Counted from the first letter of the stretch, positions 21,516 through 31,086 are shown. The stretch is DNA of 64,000 nt from DATJLY01 sp963773665 (GCA_963773665.1 CAVZBZ010000001.1:310001-374000); one strand, 5' to 3'. Notes: a model not told the origin generated them from the letters alone. Made by a program: numbers and translations.

Positions 21516-21827
21516 TCAGCCCTTCATCAGATGGATGTCTTCGACCGCGATCGTGCCGCGGTTGCGGAAATAGACGACCAGAATGGCGAGCCCGATCGCC
21601 GCCTCGGCCGCCGCCACGGTCAAGACGAACATGGCGAAGATCTGGCCCACGAGATCGTGCAGGAACGAGGAGAACGCGACGAAATTGATGTTGACCGCAA
21701 GCAGCATCAGCTCGATCGACATGAGGATGATGATGACGTTCTTGCGGTTCAGGAAAATGCCGAAGATGCCGAGCGTGAAGAGGATCGCGGCGACGGTCAG
21801 GTAATGGGCGAGCCCGATCTCGAACAT
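21516..21827 (-). CDS. nuoK: NADH-quinone oxidoreductase subunit K
   Basis: Three-helix membrane subunit of complex I, 103 residues. It contains GIFGIFLNRKNVIIILMSIE with the conserved membrane glutamate, ELMLLAVNINFV, and AAAEAAIGLAILVVYFRNRG with the second functional glutamate. Length is standard. It is packed between nuoJ (1 base) and nuoL (2 bases). Confidence 0.96.
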   Translation of the reverse strand: MFEIGLAHYLTVAAILFTLGIFGIFLNRKNVIIILMSIELMLLAVNINFVAFSSFLHDLVGQIFAMFVLTVAAAEAAIGLAILVVYFRNRGTIAVEDIHLMKG

Positions 21828-21828
21828 G

Positions 21829-22446
21829 TCAGGACACCCCCTCGCGCGAGCGCACCTTCACCACCTCGACGCCGTCCTCGCGCCTCCTCCCGATCTGCTG
21901 CAGGATGCGCTGGCGCCGCACGCCCTCGCGCGCGCGGAGCGTCAGGACGATGGCACCGATCATGGCGACGAGAAGAATGACGCCCGCCGCCTGAAACGCA
22001 TAGACGTAGCGGGTATAGAGGAGCGCGCCCAAGGCGGCGGTGTTCGAGAGTTCCGCAGGCGGCGGCGTGGGCGCCGCGAGCGTCGCCGCGATGTGCGGCG
22101 CCACCGCCCAGGCGCCGAACACCAGAACCAGCTCCAGCAGCAGCACGAGCCCGATCAGCGCGCCGATCGGGAGATATTGCAGGAACCCTTGGCGCAGTTC
22201 GACGAAATTGATGTCGAGCATCATCACGACGAACAGGAACAGGACCGCCACCGCGCCGACATAGACGATCACCAGGATCATCGCCAGAAACTCGGCGCCC
22301 ATCAGCACGAAGAGTCCGGCCGCATTGAAGAATGCCAGGATGAGGAACAGCACGGAATGGACCGGATTGCGCGCGGCGATCACCATCACGCCCGACGCGA
22401 TCGCGACGGCGGCGAAGAGATAGAAGCAAATCGCCTGGACGATCAT
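21829..22446 (-). CDS. nuoJ: NADH-quinone oxidoreductase subunit J
   Basis: Membrane subunit of complex I, 205 residues, five helices. NPVHSVLFLILAFFNAAGLF and AEFLAMILVIVYVGAVAVLF, including the pi-bulge helix TMH3, are diagnostic. The C-terminal cytoplasmic tail is basic (RAREGVRRQRILQQIGRRRE). The ATG overlaps the nuoI stop (ATGA). Confidence 0.95.
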   Translation of the reverse strand: MIVQAICFYLFAAVAIASGVMVIAARNPVHSVLFLILAFFNAAGLFVLMGAEFLAMILVIVYVGAVAVLFLFVVMMLDINFVELRQGFLQYLPIGALIGLVLLLELVLVFGAWAVAPHIAATLAAPTPPPAELSNTAALGALLYTRYVYAFQAAGVILLVAMIGAIVLTLRAREGVRRQRILQQIGRRREDGVEVVKVRSREGVS

Positions 22447-22931
22447 CGGTAGGGCGCGTCGAGCTCGAGGTTCTTCGCGAGCTCGGCCTCCCAGCGGTCG
22501 CCGTTCGCCAGGAGCTTCTCCTTGTTGTAGAAGAGCTCCTCGCGCGTTTCGGCGGCGAACTCGAAATTCGGCCCCTCGACGATCGCATCGACCGGGCACG
22601 ATTCCTGGCACAGCCCGCAATAGATGCATTTCGTCATGTCGATGTCGTAGCGCGTGGTGCGGCGGCTGCCGTCCTCGCGCGGCTCGGCCTCGATCGTGAT
22701 GGCGAGCGCGGGGCAGATCGCCTCGCACAGCTTGCAGGCGATGCAGCGCTCCTCGCCGTTGGGATAGCGGCGCAGCGCATGCTCGCCCCGGAAGCGCGGC
22801 GAAAGCGGCCCCTTCTCGTACGGATAGTTGACCGTCACCGGCTCCTTGAACATGTAGCGCAGCGTAAGCCACAGGCCCGAGACGACCTCGGAGAGGAGCA
22901 CCATGCGCGCGCTGCGGTCGAGTATGGCCAT
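22443..22931 (-). CDS. nuoI: NADH-quinone oxidoreductase subunit I
   Basis: Two [4Fe-4S] cluster subunit (N6a/N6b) of the Q module, 162 residues. The cysteine motifs CIACKLCEAICP and CIYCGLCQESCPVDAI are complete. The N-terminal amphipathic region (LWLTLRYMFKEPVTVNYPYE) sits on the membrane. Length matches alphaproteobacterial homologues. Confidence 0.96.
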   Translation of the reverse strand: MAILDRSARMVLLSEVVSGLWLTLRYMFKEPVTVNYPYEKGPLSPRFRGEHALRRYPNGEERCIACKLCEAICPALAITIEAEPREDGSRRTTRYDIDMTKCIYCGLCQESCPVDAIVEGPNFEFAAETREELFYNKEKLLANGDRWEAELAKNLELDAPYR

Positions 22932-22943
22932 CCGAAACCTTTC

Positions 22944-23966
22944 CTAGCGCGGGACCCAGCCCGTCGACACCAGCACGCCGGCGGTGAGAACCAGCCAGCC
23001 GAGCGAAAGCGGCAGGAACACCTTCCAGCCGAGCCGCATGAGCTGGTCGTAGCGGAAGCGGGGCAAGGTCGCCCTCACCCACAGGAAGCCGAAGAGACAG
23101 AACGCGATCTTGCCGGCGAACCACGCCATCGACCAGAGATGCGCGAGGAGGCCGGTGAAGGGCTGGATATTGAAGGGCGCGAGCCAGCCGCCCAGGAACA
23201 GGATCGAGGTCATCGCGCTCATCAGGATCATGTTGGCGTATTCGCCGAGATAGAAGAGCGCGAACGTCATCGACGAATATTCGACGAAGAACCCCGCCAC
23301 CAGCTCCGATTCGCCTTCGGGCAGGTCGAATGGCGAGCGGTTGGTCTCGGCGAGCCCTGAGACGAAGAATACGATGAACATCGGGAACAGCGGCAGGCAG
23401 AACCACACGTGCCGCTGCGCCTCGACGATGTCGGAAAGATTGAGCGAGCCGGCGCACAGCAGAACCGTGACGATGATGAAGCCGATCGAGACCTCGTACG
23501 ACACCATCTGCGCCGCCGAGCGCAAGGCGCCCAGGAACGCGTATTTCGAATTGGACGACCAGCCCGCCATGATGATGCCGTAAACGCCGAGCGAGCTGAT
23601 CGCATAGAGATAGAGGATGCCGACATTGATGTCGGCGATGACGACGCCGGAATCGAACGGGATCACCGCCCAGGCGATGAGGCTCAGAACGAAGGTCAGG
23701 ATCGGCGCCAGGACGAAGACGACGCGGTTGGCGCCGCTCGGGATCACCGTCTCCTTGAGGAAAAGCTTGAGCCCGTCGGCGATCGGCTGCAGCAGGCCGA
23801 AGGGACCTACGACATTCGGGCCCATGCGCAGCTGCGCCGCCGCCAGCACTTTGCGCTCGGCATAGGTGAGGTACGCCACCGCCAGCAGCAGCGGCACGAT
23901 GATCGCCACGATCTCGATGACCAGGATGACGGTCGGGAGAGCGTATGCGGTCCAGAACTCAGCCAT
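22944..23966 (-). CDS. nuoH: NADH-quinone oxidoreductase subunit H
   Basis: Quinone-chamber membrane subunit, 340 residues. TYAERKVLAAAQLRMGPNVV, GLLQPIADGLKLFLKE, and the loop with ETNRSPFDLPEGESELVAGF, whose charged residues line the quinone pathway, are intact. GKIAFCLFGFLWVRATLPRF and RYDQLMRLGWK close the protein. The ATG at 23966 overlaps the end of nuoG. Confidence 0.96.
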   Translation of the reverse strand: MAEFWTAYALPTVILVIEIVAIIVPLLLAVAYLTYAERKVLAAAQLRMGPNVVGPFGLLQPIADGLKLFLKETVIPSGANRVVFVLAPILTFVLSLIAWAVIPFDSGVVIADINVGILYLYAISSLGVYGIIMAGWSSNSKYAFLGALRSAAQMVSYEVSIGFIIVTVLLCAGSLNLSDIVEAQRHVWFCLPLFPMFIVFFVSGLAETNRSPFDLPEGESELVAGFFVEYSSMTFALFYLGEYANMILMSAMTSILFLGGWLAPFNIQPFTGLLAHLWSMAWFAGKIAFCLFGFLWVRATLPRFRYDQLMRLGWKVFLPLSLGWLVLTAGVLVSTGWVPR

Positions 23967-26025
23967 GCGTGCCGGACCTCGGTGCGCCCTTCACGCTGCC
24001 CAGCGTCGCGGCGCAGGCCGCCATGGTCGGCGAGGCGCGGCCGATCGCATCGGTGCGATAGAAATCGCCGATGGGATAGGCGAACGGCGCGCGCGCGACC
24101 GGACCCTTGCGCCCGAACGCGCCCCACGGCGCGCGCGCGATTTCGTCGGGATGGGCGAACACCGGGTTTGCCGCTTCCATGCGGGCACGGAGTGCCGCCA
24201 GCGTATCGTAGGGCAGCGGCCGGCCCAGCGCGGCCGACAGCGCGCGGAGGATCTTCCAGTCCTCGCGCGCATCGCCCGGCGGGAAGACGGCGCGGTTGGC
24301 ACGCTGCACGCGGCCCTCGGTATTGACGTAGGTCGCGTCCTTTTCGGTATAGGCGGCACCCGGCAGCACGACATCGGCGCGGCGCGCGCCGCGGTCGCCG
24401 TGATGGCCCTGGTAGATGACGAAGGCCGAGCCGAGCCGGCTCGTGTCGATCTCGTCGGCGCCCAAAAGATAGACCGCGCCGATCTCGCCGGCAGCACACC
24501 CGGCAAGAATGCCGGCGACATCGCGGCCGCCCGCGCCCGGCACGAAGCCGAGATCGAGCCCGCCGACGCGCGATGCCGCGGTGTGCAGCACGTTGAAGCC
24601 GTTCCAGTCGTCGCGCACCAGACCGGCCGCTTCCGCAAGCGTGCGGGCGAGGTCGAGCACCGCCGCCCCGTCGGCCCGCGCGAGCGCGCCCTGGCCCAGG
24701 ATCAGCATCGGGCGCTTCGCGGATTTCAGGATCTCGAACCATTCGCCGCGCCCGGCAGCAAGCTCGGCCAGCGTTTCCGGTCCCGCGCCAAGCGTCGTCA
24801 CGGGATAGGTCAGATCGAGCGCCGGGCCGATCGCCGCCGCGCGAAAGCCGCCCTGGACCCAGCGCTTTCTGAGCCGCGCGTTGAGGATTGCGGCTTCCAT
24901 GCGCGGATTGGCGCCGATCACGAGACAGCGGTCCGCCTGGTCGATGCCGGCGACCGTCGTGTTGAAGATGTATCCCGCGCGGCACGAGGGATCGAGTGCC
25001 GCGCCGTCCTGGCGGCAGTCGAGGTTGGGCGAGCCGAGCGCGCTCATCAGGTCTTTCAAGGCGCACATCGCCTCGGCGTCGGCGAGATCGCCGGCGATCG
25101 CCGCGATCTGCGGCCCCTGCAACTGCGCGAGGCGCACGGCGATGGCGTGGAACGCGTCCTGCCACGAGCATTCCTCGAGGCGGCCGCCGCGCTTCAGATA
25201 GGGCCGGTCGAGCCGCTGGCGGCCGAGCCCGTCAAGCGCGAAGCGGGTCTTGTCGGAAATCCATTCCTCGTTCACGTCCTCGTTCAAACGCGGCAGCACG
25301 CGCAGCACGCGGCCGCCGCGCGCATCGACGCGGATATTGCTGCCGAGCGCGTCGAGCACATCGACCAATTCCGTCTTCGTGAGCTCCCACGGCCGCGCGA
25401 TATAGGCGTATGGCTTGGCCGTGAGCGCGCCCACGGGGCAGAGATCGACGATGTTGGCGGAAAGCTCGGATGTGAGCGCGCGCTCGATATATGTGCCGAT
25501 CTCCATGTCCTCGCCGCGGCTCGTCGCACCCAGCTCGGACACGCCGGCCACGTCGTCGAGGAAGCGGATGCAGCGCGTGCAGTGGATGCAACGGTTCATG
25601 CTGGTCTTGACCAGCGGCCCCAGCTCCTTGTCGCGGACCGCGCGCTTATTCTCCTTGAAGCGGCTGCGGTCGAAGCCATAGGCCATCGCCTCGTCCTGCA
25701 GGTCGCACTCGCCGCCCTGGTCGCAGATCGGGCAGTCGAGCGGGTGATTGATGAGCAGGAACTCCATCACGCCCTTGCGCGCCTTCTGGGCCTTGGCGCT
25801 GTCGGTGTGGATCACCATGCCGTCGGCGGCGGGCATGGCACACGATGCGATCGGCTTAGGCGCCTTCTCCTGCTCGACGAGGCACATGCGGCAATTGCCG
25901 GCGATCGCGAGGCGCTGGTGATAGCAGAAATACGGCACCTCGACGCCGGCGCGCTGGCACGCCTGCAGCACCGTCGTGCCCGGCGGCACCTCGACCTCGA
26001 TCCCGTTGACGGTGAGCTTGGGCAT
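23959..26025 (-). CDS. nuoG: NADH-quinone oxidoreductase subunit G
   Basis: Large iron-sulfur subunit of the N module, 688 residues. The N-terminal [2Fe-2S] ferredoxin domain has Cys in CYHQ, GNCRMCLVE and ASCAM. The His-ligated cluster sits at HPLDCPICDQGGECDLQ. The next [4Fe-4S] motif is CIHCTRCIRF. A molybdopterin-oxidoreductase-like domain without cofactor follows to the end (TYVNTEGRVQRANRAVFPPG). The stop overlaps the nuoH start by 8 bases. Confidence 0.95.
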   Translation of the reverse strand: MPKLTVNGIEVEVPPGTTVLQACQRAGVEVPYFCYHQRLAIAGNCRMCLVEQEKAPKPIASCAMPAADGMVIHTDSAKAQKARKGVMEFLLINHPLDCPICDQGGECDLQDEAMAYGFDRSRFKENKRAVRDKELGPLVKTSMNRCIHCTRCIRFLDDVAGVSELGATSRGEDMEIGTYIERALTSELSANIVDLCPVGALTAKPYAYIARPWELTKTELVDVLDALGSNIRVDARGGRVLRVLPRLNEDVNEEWISDKTRFALDGLGRQRLDRPYLKRGGRLEECSWQDAFHAIAVRLAQLQGPQIAAIAGDLADAEAMCALKDLMSALGSPNLDCRQDGAALDPSCRAGYIFNTTVAGIDQADRCLVIGANPRMEAAILNARLRKRWVQGGFRAAAIGPALDLTYPVTTLGAGPETLAELAAGRGEWFEILKSAKRPMLILGQGALARADGAAVLDLARTLAEAAGLVRDDWNGFNVLHTAASRVGGLDLGFVPGAGGRDVAGILAGCAAGEIGAVYLLGADEIDTSRLGSAFVIYQGHHGDRGARRADVVLPGAAYTEKDATYVNTEGRVQRANRAVFPPGDAREDWKILRALSAALGRPLPYDTLAALRARMEAANPVFAHPDEIARAPWGAFGRKGPVARAPFAYPIGDFYRTDAIGRASPTMAACAATLGSVKGAPRSGTHG

Positions 26026-26029
26026 AACG

Positions 26030-27313
26030 CTACTCCGCCGCCCTGGCGGGGGCGCGGCGCGCGGCGATGCGGCGCTCGAGCTCGGGCCGGAAATGGCGGA
26101 TGAGACCCTGGATCGGCCACGCCGCGGCGTCGCCCAAGGCGCAGATCGTGTGGCCCTCGACCTCGTACGTCACGTCCAAAAGCGCGTCGATCTCCGCAAC
26201 TTCGGCATCGCCCGTCACCAGGCGCTCCATTACGCGCCACATCCATCCGGTGCCTTCCCGGCACGGCGTGCACTGGCCGCAGCTCTCGTGCTTGTAGAAT
26301 TTCGACAGCCGCGCGATCGCCTTGACGATGTCGGTCGACTTGTCCATGACGATGACGGCGGCGGTGCCAAGGCCGCTTTTGACCTTTTGCAGCGAATCGA
26401 AATCCATCGGCAGGTCGTCGCAGATGGGCGCCGGGATGCACGGCACGGACGAGCCGCCGGGGATCACGGCATAGAGATTGTCCCAGCCGCCCCTCACGCC
26501 GCCGGCGTGGCGCTCGATCAGCTCGCGCAGGGGAATGCCCATCGCCTCCTCGACATTGCACGGCCGCTCGACATGGCCCGAGATGCAGAACACCTTGGTG
26601 CCCTCGTTCTTCGGACGGCCGATGCCCGCGAACCATGGCGCCCCGCGGCGCAGGATGGCGGGCGCGACCGCGATGGTCTCGACATTGTTGACCGTCGACG
26701 GACAGCCATAGAGCCCGACCGCCGCCGGGAACGGCGGCTTCAGGCGCGGCTGGCCCTTCTGGCCCTCGAGGCTTTGCAGCAGCGCCGTTTCCTCGCCGCA
26801 GATATAGGCGCCGGCGCCGCGATGGAGATAAATCTCGAAATCGTAGCCCGAGCCGCACGCGTTCTTGCCGACCAGCCCTGCGGCATAGGCTTCCTCGATC
26901 GCCGTCTGGAGCCTGTGCGCCTCGTTCACGAACTCGCCGCGGATATAGATGTAGCAGGCGCCCGCGCCCATGCCGACGCTCGCCAGGAGGCAGCCCTCGA
27001 CGAGCTTGTGCGGATCGTTGCGGACGATGTCGCGGTCCTTGCAGGTGCCGGGCTCGCTTTCATCCGCGTTGACGACGAGATAGCACGGCCGCTCGCTGGT
27101 CTTCGGCATGAACGACCATTTGAGGCCGGTGGGGAAGCCGGCGCCGCCGCGGCCGCGCAGGCCCGAGGCCTTGACCTCGTTGACGATCCAGTCGCGCCCT
27201 TTCTGGATGAGCTCCTTGGTGCCGTCCCAATCGCCGCGTTTCCGGGCGCCGGCGAGGCGCCAATCGAACTGGCCGTAGAGATTGGTGAAGATGCGGTCCT
27301 TGTCGCTCAGCAT
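26030..27313 (-). CDS. nuoF: NADH-quinone oxidoreductase subunit F
   Basis: NADH- and FMN-binding subunit, 427 residues. The FMN/NADH glycine loop GRGGAGFPTGLKWSFMP, NADESEPGTCKDRDI, GAYICGEETAL and the N3 [4Fe-4S] motif ESCGQCTPCREGTGW are all present. Length is standard. The ATG at 27313 lies 2 bases after the nuoE stop. Confidence 0.96.
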   Translation of the reverse strand: MLSDKDRIFTNLYGQFDWRLAGARKRGDWDGTKELIQKGRDWIVNEVKASGLRGRGGAGFPTGLKWSFMPKTSERPCYLVVNADESEPGTCKDRDIVRNDPHKLVEGCLLASVGMGAGACYIYIRGEFVNEAHRLQTAIEEAYAAGLVGKNACGSGYDFEIYLHRGAGAYICGEETALLQSLEGQKGQPRLKPPFPAAVGLYGCPSTVNNVETIAVAPAILRRGAPWFAGIGRPKNEGTKVFCISGHVERPCNVEEAMGIPLRELIERHAGGVRGGWDNLYAVIPGGSSVPCIPAPICDDLPMDFDSLQKVKSGLGTAAVIVMDKSTDIVKAIARLSKFYKHESCGQCTPCREGTGWMWRVMERLVTGDAEVAEIDALLDVTYEVEGHTICALGDAAAWPIQGLIRHFRPELERRIAARRAPARAAE

Positions 27314-27315
27314 GC

Positions 27316-27933
27316 TCAATCCTTGAAGGAGAGATCGGTGAGCGTGGTGGCGCCGCCTTCGGGCATCGAGCCTTGCCGTCCCTTGACCGACCCCATGGGC
27401 GGCGTCTCGCCGCGGCGCAAGGCGTCGATCAGCGCCTCGGTCGCGGGCCCGTCGAGATCCTCGTAGAAATCGTCGTTGAGCTGGATGATGGGCGCGTTGA
27501 CGCAGGCGCCCAAACATTCGACCTCGCGCAGCGAGAAGAGCCCGTCCGCCGTCGTTTCGCCCATGCCGATGCCGAGTTTCTTGCGGCAAGCCTCCACGAC
27601 CGCCTCCGAGCCCCTGAGCCAGCACGGCGTCGTCGTGCAGATCTGGAAGAAATGGCGGCCCACGGGACGCAGGTTGAACATGGTGTAGAAGGTCGCGACC
27701 TCGTAGACGCGGATGGGCGCCATGTCCAACAGCTCGGCGACATGATCCATCGCCGCGCGCGGCAGCCAGTTGCCGTGCTGGCGCTGCGCGAGATCGAGGA
27801 GCGGCAGCACCGCGCTCGCCTGGCGGCCGGGCGGGTACTTGGCGATATGCGCCTTCGCCTGCGCCAGATTCTCGGGCGTGAAGGCGAAGTGCGCTGGCTG
27901 CGCCACCGGGGCCAAGTTCGGATGCTCGCTCAT
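27316..27933 (-). CDS. nuoE: NADH-quinone oxidoreductase subunit E
   Basis: Thioredoxin-like [2Fe-2S] subunit (N1a), 205 residues. Cluster ligands are in CTTTPCWLRG and ECLGACVNAP. The N-terminal helical bundle contains YPPGRQASAVLPLLDLAQ, and VATFYTMFNLRPVGRHFFQI precedes the cluster. The C-terminal extension (about 35 residues after the last helix) is usual for alphaproteobacteria. The ATG overlaps the nuoD stop. Confidence 0.95.
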   Translation of the reverse strand: MSEHPNLAPVAQPAHFAFTPENLAQAKAHIAKYPPGRQASAVLPLLDLAQRQHGNWLPRAAMDHVAELLDMAPIRVYEVATFYTMFNLRPVGRHFFQICTTTPCWLRGSEAVVEACRKKLGIGMGETTADGLFSLREVECLGACVNAPIIQLNDDFYEDLDGPATEALIDALRRGETPPMGSVKGRQGSMPEGGATTLTDLSFKD

Positions 27934-29117
27934 CGGTCGATGCTGCCGAAGACGATGTCCATGGAGCCGATGATCGCCACCACGTCGGCGAGCATGTGCC
28001 CCTTCGCCATGAAATCGAGCCCCTGGAGAAACAGGAAGTCGGGCGAGCGCAGCTTGCAGCGATAGGGCCGGTTGCTGCCGTCCGCGATGAGATAGACCCC
28101 GGTCTCGCCCTTTGGCGCCTCGACCGCGGTGTAGGTCTCGCCGGCCGGCACGTGATAGCCCTCGGTGTAGAGCTTGAAATGATGAATGAGCGCTTCCATC
28201 GAGCGCTTCATCTCGGCGCGCGGCGGCGGCGCCACCTTGCGATCGTTGACCGCGATCGGCCCGCCCGGCATCTTCTCGAGCGCCTGCCGGATGATGCGCA
28301 GCGACTGCCGCATCTCCTCCATGCGCACGAGATAGCGGTCCCAGCAATCGCCGTTCTTGCCGATCGGCACGTCGAAATCCATCTCCTCGTAGACATCGTA
28401 AGGCTGCGCCTTGCGCAGGTCCCACGGGATGCCCGAGCCGCGGATCATCGGGCCGGCAAAGGCCCAGTCGAGCGCCTCCTCGGCGCTGACCACGCCGATA
28501 TCGACGGTGCGCTGCTTGAAGATGCGGTTCTCGGTCAGAAGCTGCTCGAGATCGTCGATTCGTTTCGGAAAAGCCTCGGCAAAGGCGTAGATGTCCTCGG
28601 CCAGCCCGGCCGGCATGTCCTGGTGCACGCCGCCCGGGCGGAAATATGCGGCATGGAGGCGCGCGCCCGAGACGCGCTCATAAAACTCCATGAGTTTTTC
28701 ACGCTCCTCGAAGCCCCAGAGAAGCGGCGTGATCGCGCCCACGTCGAGCGCGAATGTCGTGAGGTTGAGGAGGTGGTTCAGGATGCGCGTGATCTCGGCG
28801 AAGAGGACGCGAATGTATTTGGCGCGCGGCGGCGGATCGATGCCCAAAAGTTTTTCGACGGCGAGCGCGAAGGCGTGCTCGCAGCACATCGGCGAGACAT
28901 AGTCGAGCCGGTCGAAATACGGCACCGCCTGGAGATAGGTCTTGTATTCGATCAGCTTCTCGGTGCCGCGATGGAGGAGGCCGATATGCGGATCGGCGCG
29001 CTCCACCACCTCGCCGTCCATCTCGAGGACGAGGCGCAGCACGCCGTGCGCGGCCGGATGCTGCGGCCCGAAATTCATGGTGAAGCTCTTGAGCTGCGCC
29101 TGAGGATCGGCGGTCAC
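27930..29117 (-). CDS. nuoD: NADH-quinone oxidoreductase subunit D
   Basis: 49-kDa quinone-binding subunit, 395 residues. FGPQHPAAHGVLRLVLEMDG contains the conserved His of the quinone site. GLLHRGTEKLIEYKTY, DYVSPMCCEHAFALAVE and the C-terminal MDIVFGSIDR are typical. It is separate from nuoC, not fused. The ATG overlaps the nuoC stop. Confidence 0.96.
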   Translation of the reverse strand: MTADPQAQLKSFTMNFGPQHPAAHGVLRLVLEMDGEVVERADPHIGLLHRGTEKLIEYKTYLQAVPYFDRLDYVSPMCCEHAFALAVEKLLGIDPPPRAKYIRVLFAEITRILNHLLNLTTFALDVGAITPLLWGFEEREKLMEFYERVSGARLHAAYFRPGGVHQDMPAGLAEDIYAFAEAFPKRIDDLEQLLTENRIFKQRTVDIGVVSAEEALDWAFAGPMIRGSGIPWDLRKAQPYDVYEEMDFDVPIGKNGDCWDRYLVRMEEMRQSLRIIRQALEKMPGGPIAVNDRKVAPPPRAEMKRSMEALIHHFKLYTEGYHVPAGETYTAVEAPKGETGVYLIADGSNRPYRCKLRSPDFLFLQGLDFMAKGHMLADVVAIIGSMDIVFGSIDR

Positions 29118-29725
29118 TTCTTCTCCTCCTTCGCTTTCTCGTCGCCGGGCAGGACGTGGCTCATCCCTTCCCAGGGCGACAGAAAATCGAAGCTGCGGAA
29201 CTCCTGCTTCAGTTTCACGGGCTCGTACACGACGCGCTTCTGGTCCTCGTCGTAGCGCAGCTCGACATATCCCGTCAGCGGAAAGTCCTTCCGCATCGGA
29301 TGGCCCTCGAAGCCGTAATCGGTGAGGATGCGGCGCAAGTCGGGGTGATCGGAGAAATAGATCCCGAACAGGTCCCAGGCCTCGCGCTCGAACCAGCCGG
29401 CGGCGCTGAAGACGCCGACGCAGGACGGCACGGGGCTTTCCTCGTCGGCGCTCACCTTGAGGCGGATGCGGCGGTTGTGCCGGAGGCTCAGAAGATTATA
29501 GACGACGTCGAAGCGCTCCTCGCGCTCGGGACGATCGACGCCGCAGAGATCGGCCAGCACCGTGAAGAGGCAGTTGGGATCATCGCGCAGGTACGCCAGC
29601 ACGCGGGCGATCGCGTCTCTCCGCACGTCGAGCATCAGCTCGCCATGGGCGATGCGCGGCTCCTGCACGTCGGCCGGAAAGGCCGCTACCACGTAATCGC
29701 CGAGCTCGCGGAGCGTTGCCGTCAT
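29114..29725 (-). CDS. nuoC: NADH-quinone oxidoreductase subunit C
   Basis: 30-kDa peripheral arm subunit, 203 residues. FTVLADLCGVDRPEREERFD, REAWDLFGIYFSDHPDLRRI and LTDYGFEGHPMRKDFPLTGY are the family signature blocks. The charged Lys-rich tail (GDEKAKEEKK) ends the protein. It overlaps nuoD by 4 bases and follows nuoB by 15. Confidence 0.95.
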   Translation of the reverse strand: MTATLRELGDYVVAAFPADVQEPRIAHGELMLDVRRDAIARVLAYLRDDPNCLFTVLADLCGVDRPEREERFDVVYNLLSLRHNRRIRLKVSADEESPVPSCVGVFSAAGWFEREAWDLFGIYFSDHPDLRRILTDYGFEGHPMRKDFPLTGYVELRYDEDQKRVVYEPVKLKQEFRSFDFLSPWEGMSHVLPGDEKAKEEKK

Positions 29726-29740
29726 CGTCCTCTCACGCGG

Positions 29741-30256
29741 TCAGCGCGCGAATGTGCGCTGACGATGGATCTTCTTCTGTAGCTGCAGCACGCCATAGAG
29801 CAGCGCCTCGGCGGTAGGCGGACAGCCGGGGACATATATGTCGACCGGCACGATGCGGTCGCAGCCGCGCACCACCGAGTAGGAATAATGGTAATAGCCG
29901 CCGCCGTTGGCGCACGAACCCATCGAGATGACCCAGCGCGGCTCGGCCATCTGGTCGTACACCTTGCGCAGCGCCGGCGCCATCTTGTTGCACAGCGTGC
30001 CGGCGACGATCATCACGTCCGACTGGCGCGGGCTCGGCCGGAACACCACGCCGAACCGGTCGAGATCGTAGCGGCTCGCCGCGGTGTGCATCATCTCGAC
30101 GGCGCAGCATGCGAGCCCGAAGGTCATGGGCCAGAGCGAGCCGCTCTGCGCCCAGTTGACCACGGCGTCGAGCGTGGTCAGCACGAAGCCCTTGTCGCGC
30201 ACCTCCTCGCCAAGCTGCACCAGAAGCTCTTCCCGGGGCGGCGCCTCTACTCCCAT
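29741..30256 (-). CDS. nuoB: NADH-quinone oxidoreductase subunit B
   Basis: Carries the terminal N2 [4Fe-4S] cluster that reduces quinone, 171 residues. Ligands lie in FGLACCAVEMMHTAASRYD, GSCANGGGYYHYSYSVVRGC and YVPGCPPTAEALLYG. The tandem cysteines typical of NuoB are intact. The ATG at 30256 lies within the end of nuoA (10-base overlap). Confidence 0.96.
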   Translation of the reverse strand: MGVEAPPREELLVQLGEEVRDKGFVLTTLDAVVNWAQSGSLWPMTFGLACCAVEMMHTAASRYDLDRFGVVFRPSPRQSDVMIVAGTLCNKMAPALRKVYDQMAEPRWVISMGSCANGGGYYHYSYSVVRGCDRIVPVDIYVPGCPPTAEALLYGVLQLQKKIHRQRTFAR

Positions 30257-30612
30257 TCGAGGGCTCCCTTCTGCCATTCGTAGATGAATCCCACGGTCAG
30301 CACGCCAAGGAACACGATCATCGACCAGAAGCCGAACACGCCGATATGGCCCAAGGCCGCCGCCCACGGGAACAGAAACGCCACTTCGAGATCGAAGATG
30401 ATGAACAGGATGGCGACGAGATAGAAGCGCACGTCGAACTTGTTGCGTGCGTCGCCGAACGGCTCGAAGCCGCATTCGTAGGGCGAAAGCTTTTCGGAAT
30501 CGGGGCGCTGGCGCGCGAGGATGAAGGACGCCAGCACGATGACGACGGCGAGCGCCACGGCGATGCCGATGAAAATGAGGATCGGAAGATAGGCCCCCAA
30601 CAGGCTGTCCAT
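30247..30612 (-). CDS. nuoA: NADH-quinone oxidoreductase subunit A
   Basis: Three-helix membrane subunit, first gene of the nuo operon, 121 residues. The loop YECGFEPFGDARNKFDVRFY with its conserved Cys and acidic residues, and ILFIIFDLEVAFLFPWA, identify it. The ATG at 30612 is only 44 bases after the tRNA-Asp 3' end on the same strand, so operon transcription may start upstream of the tRNA or in that short gap. Confidence 0.95.
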   Translation of the reverse strand: MDSLLGAYLPILIFIGIAVALAVVIVLASFILARQRPDSEKLSPYECGFEPFGDARNKFDVRFYLVAILFIIFDLEVAFLFPWAAALGHIGVFGFWSMIVFLGVLTVGFIYEWQKGALEWE

Positions 30613-30656
30613 CGCTGGTCCCCGCCCCGGTTCTGCGGCGGATCGTCACCCGCTTG

Positions 30657-30733
<77 letters not shown>

Positions 30734-30834
30734 GCGGCAGCTTCACCGCGTCCCGGCCTCTTAGCCTGCCCGCGAAGCATGTGTCAAGGAAGGGGTGGCG
30801 ATTTCATAGTTCTGCAAAGGAGTTGGCGCGCGGA

Positions 30835-31047
30835 TCAGTCGAGCCCCTCGCCTCTCAGGATCGCTGCCGCAGCCTCGGCCACGCTGTGCCAGCGGTGCAT
30901 CGACGCACTGTCGCCGCGCTGACGCGCTTTGAGGGCCTGATGCTCCGCGAAGGACGTGGCGCGTATGCTGTGCTTCTGAACCAGCATGGCGGCGATACTC
31001 CACACCGCCTGCCCTTCATCCACCGGCGCGCCTGCTCCACCGCTCAT
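30835..31047 (-). CDS. small hypothetical protein between tRNA genes
   Basis: A 70-residue frame starting at ATG 31047 (an upstream ATG at 31086 would add 13 residues and touch the tRNA-Val gene). It contains GQAVWSIAAMLVQKHSI, HQALKARQRGD and MHRWHSVAEAAAAIL, which read as well-formed amphipathic helices with no signal peptide. Its composition looks protein-like. No function or family is recognised. Confidence 0.5.
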   Translation of the reverse strand: MSGGAGAPVDEGQAVWSIAAMLVQKHSIRATSFAEHQALKARQRGDSASMHRWHSVAEAAAAILRGEGLD

Positions 31048-31086
31048 GCGCAATTCTCGCGCGACACCTTGGCGGATTTGCGGCAA

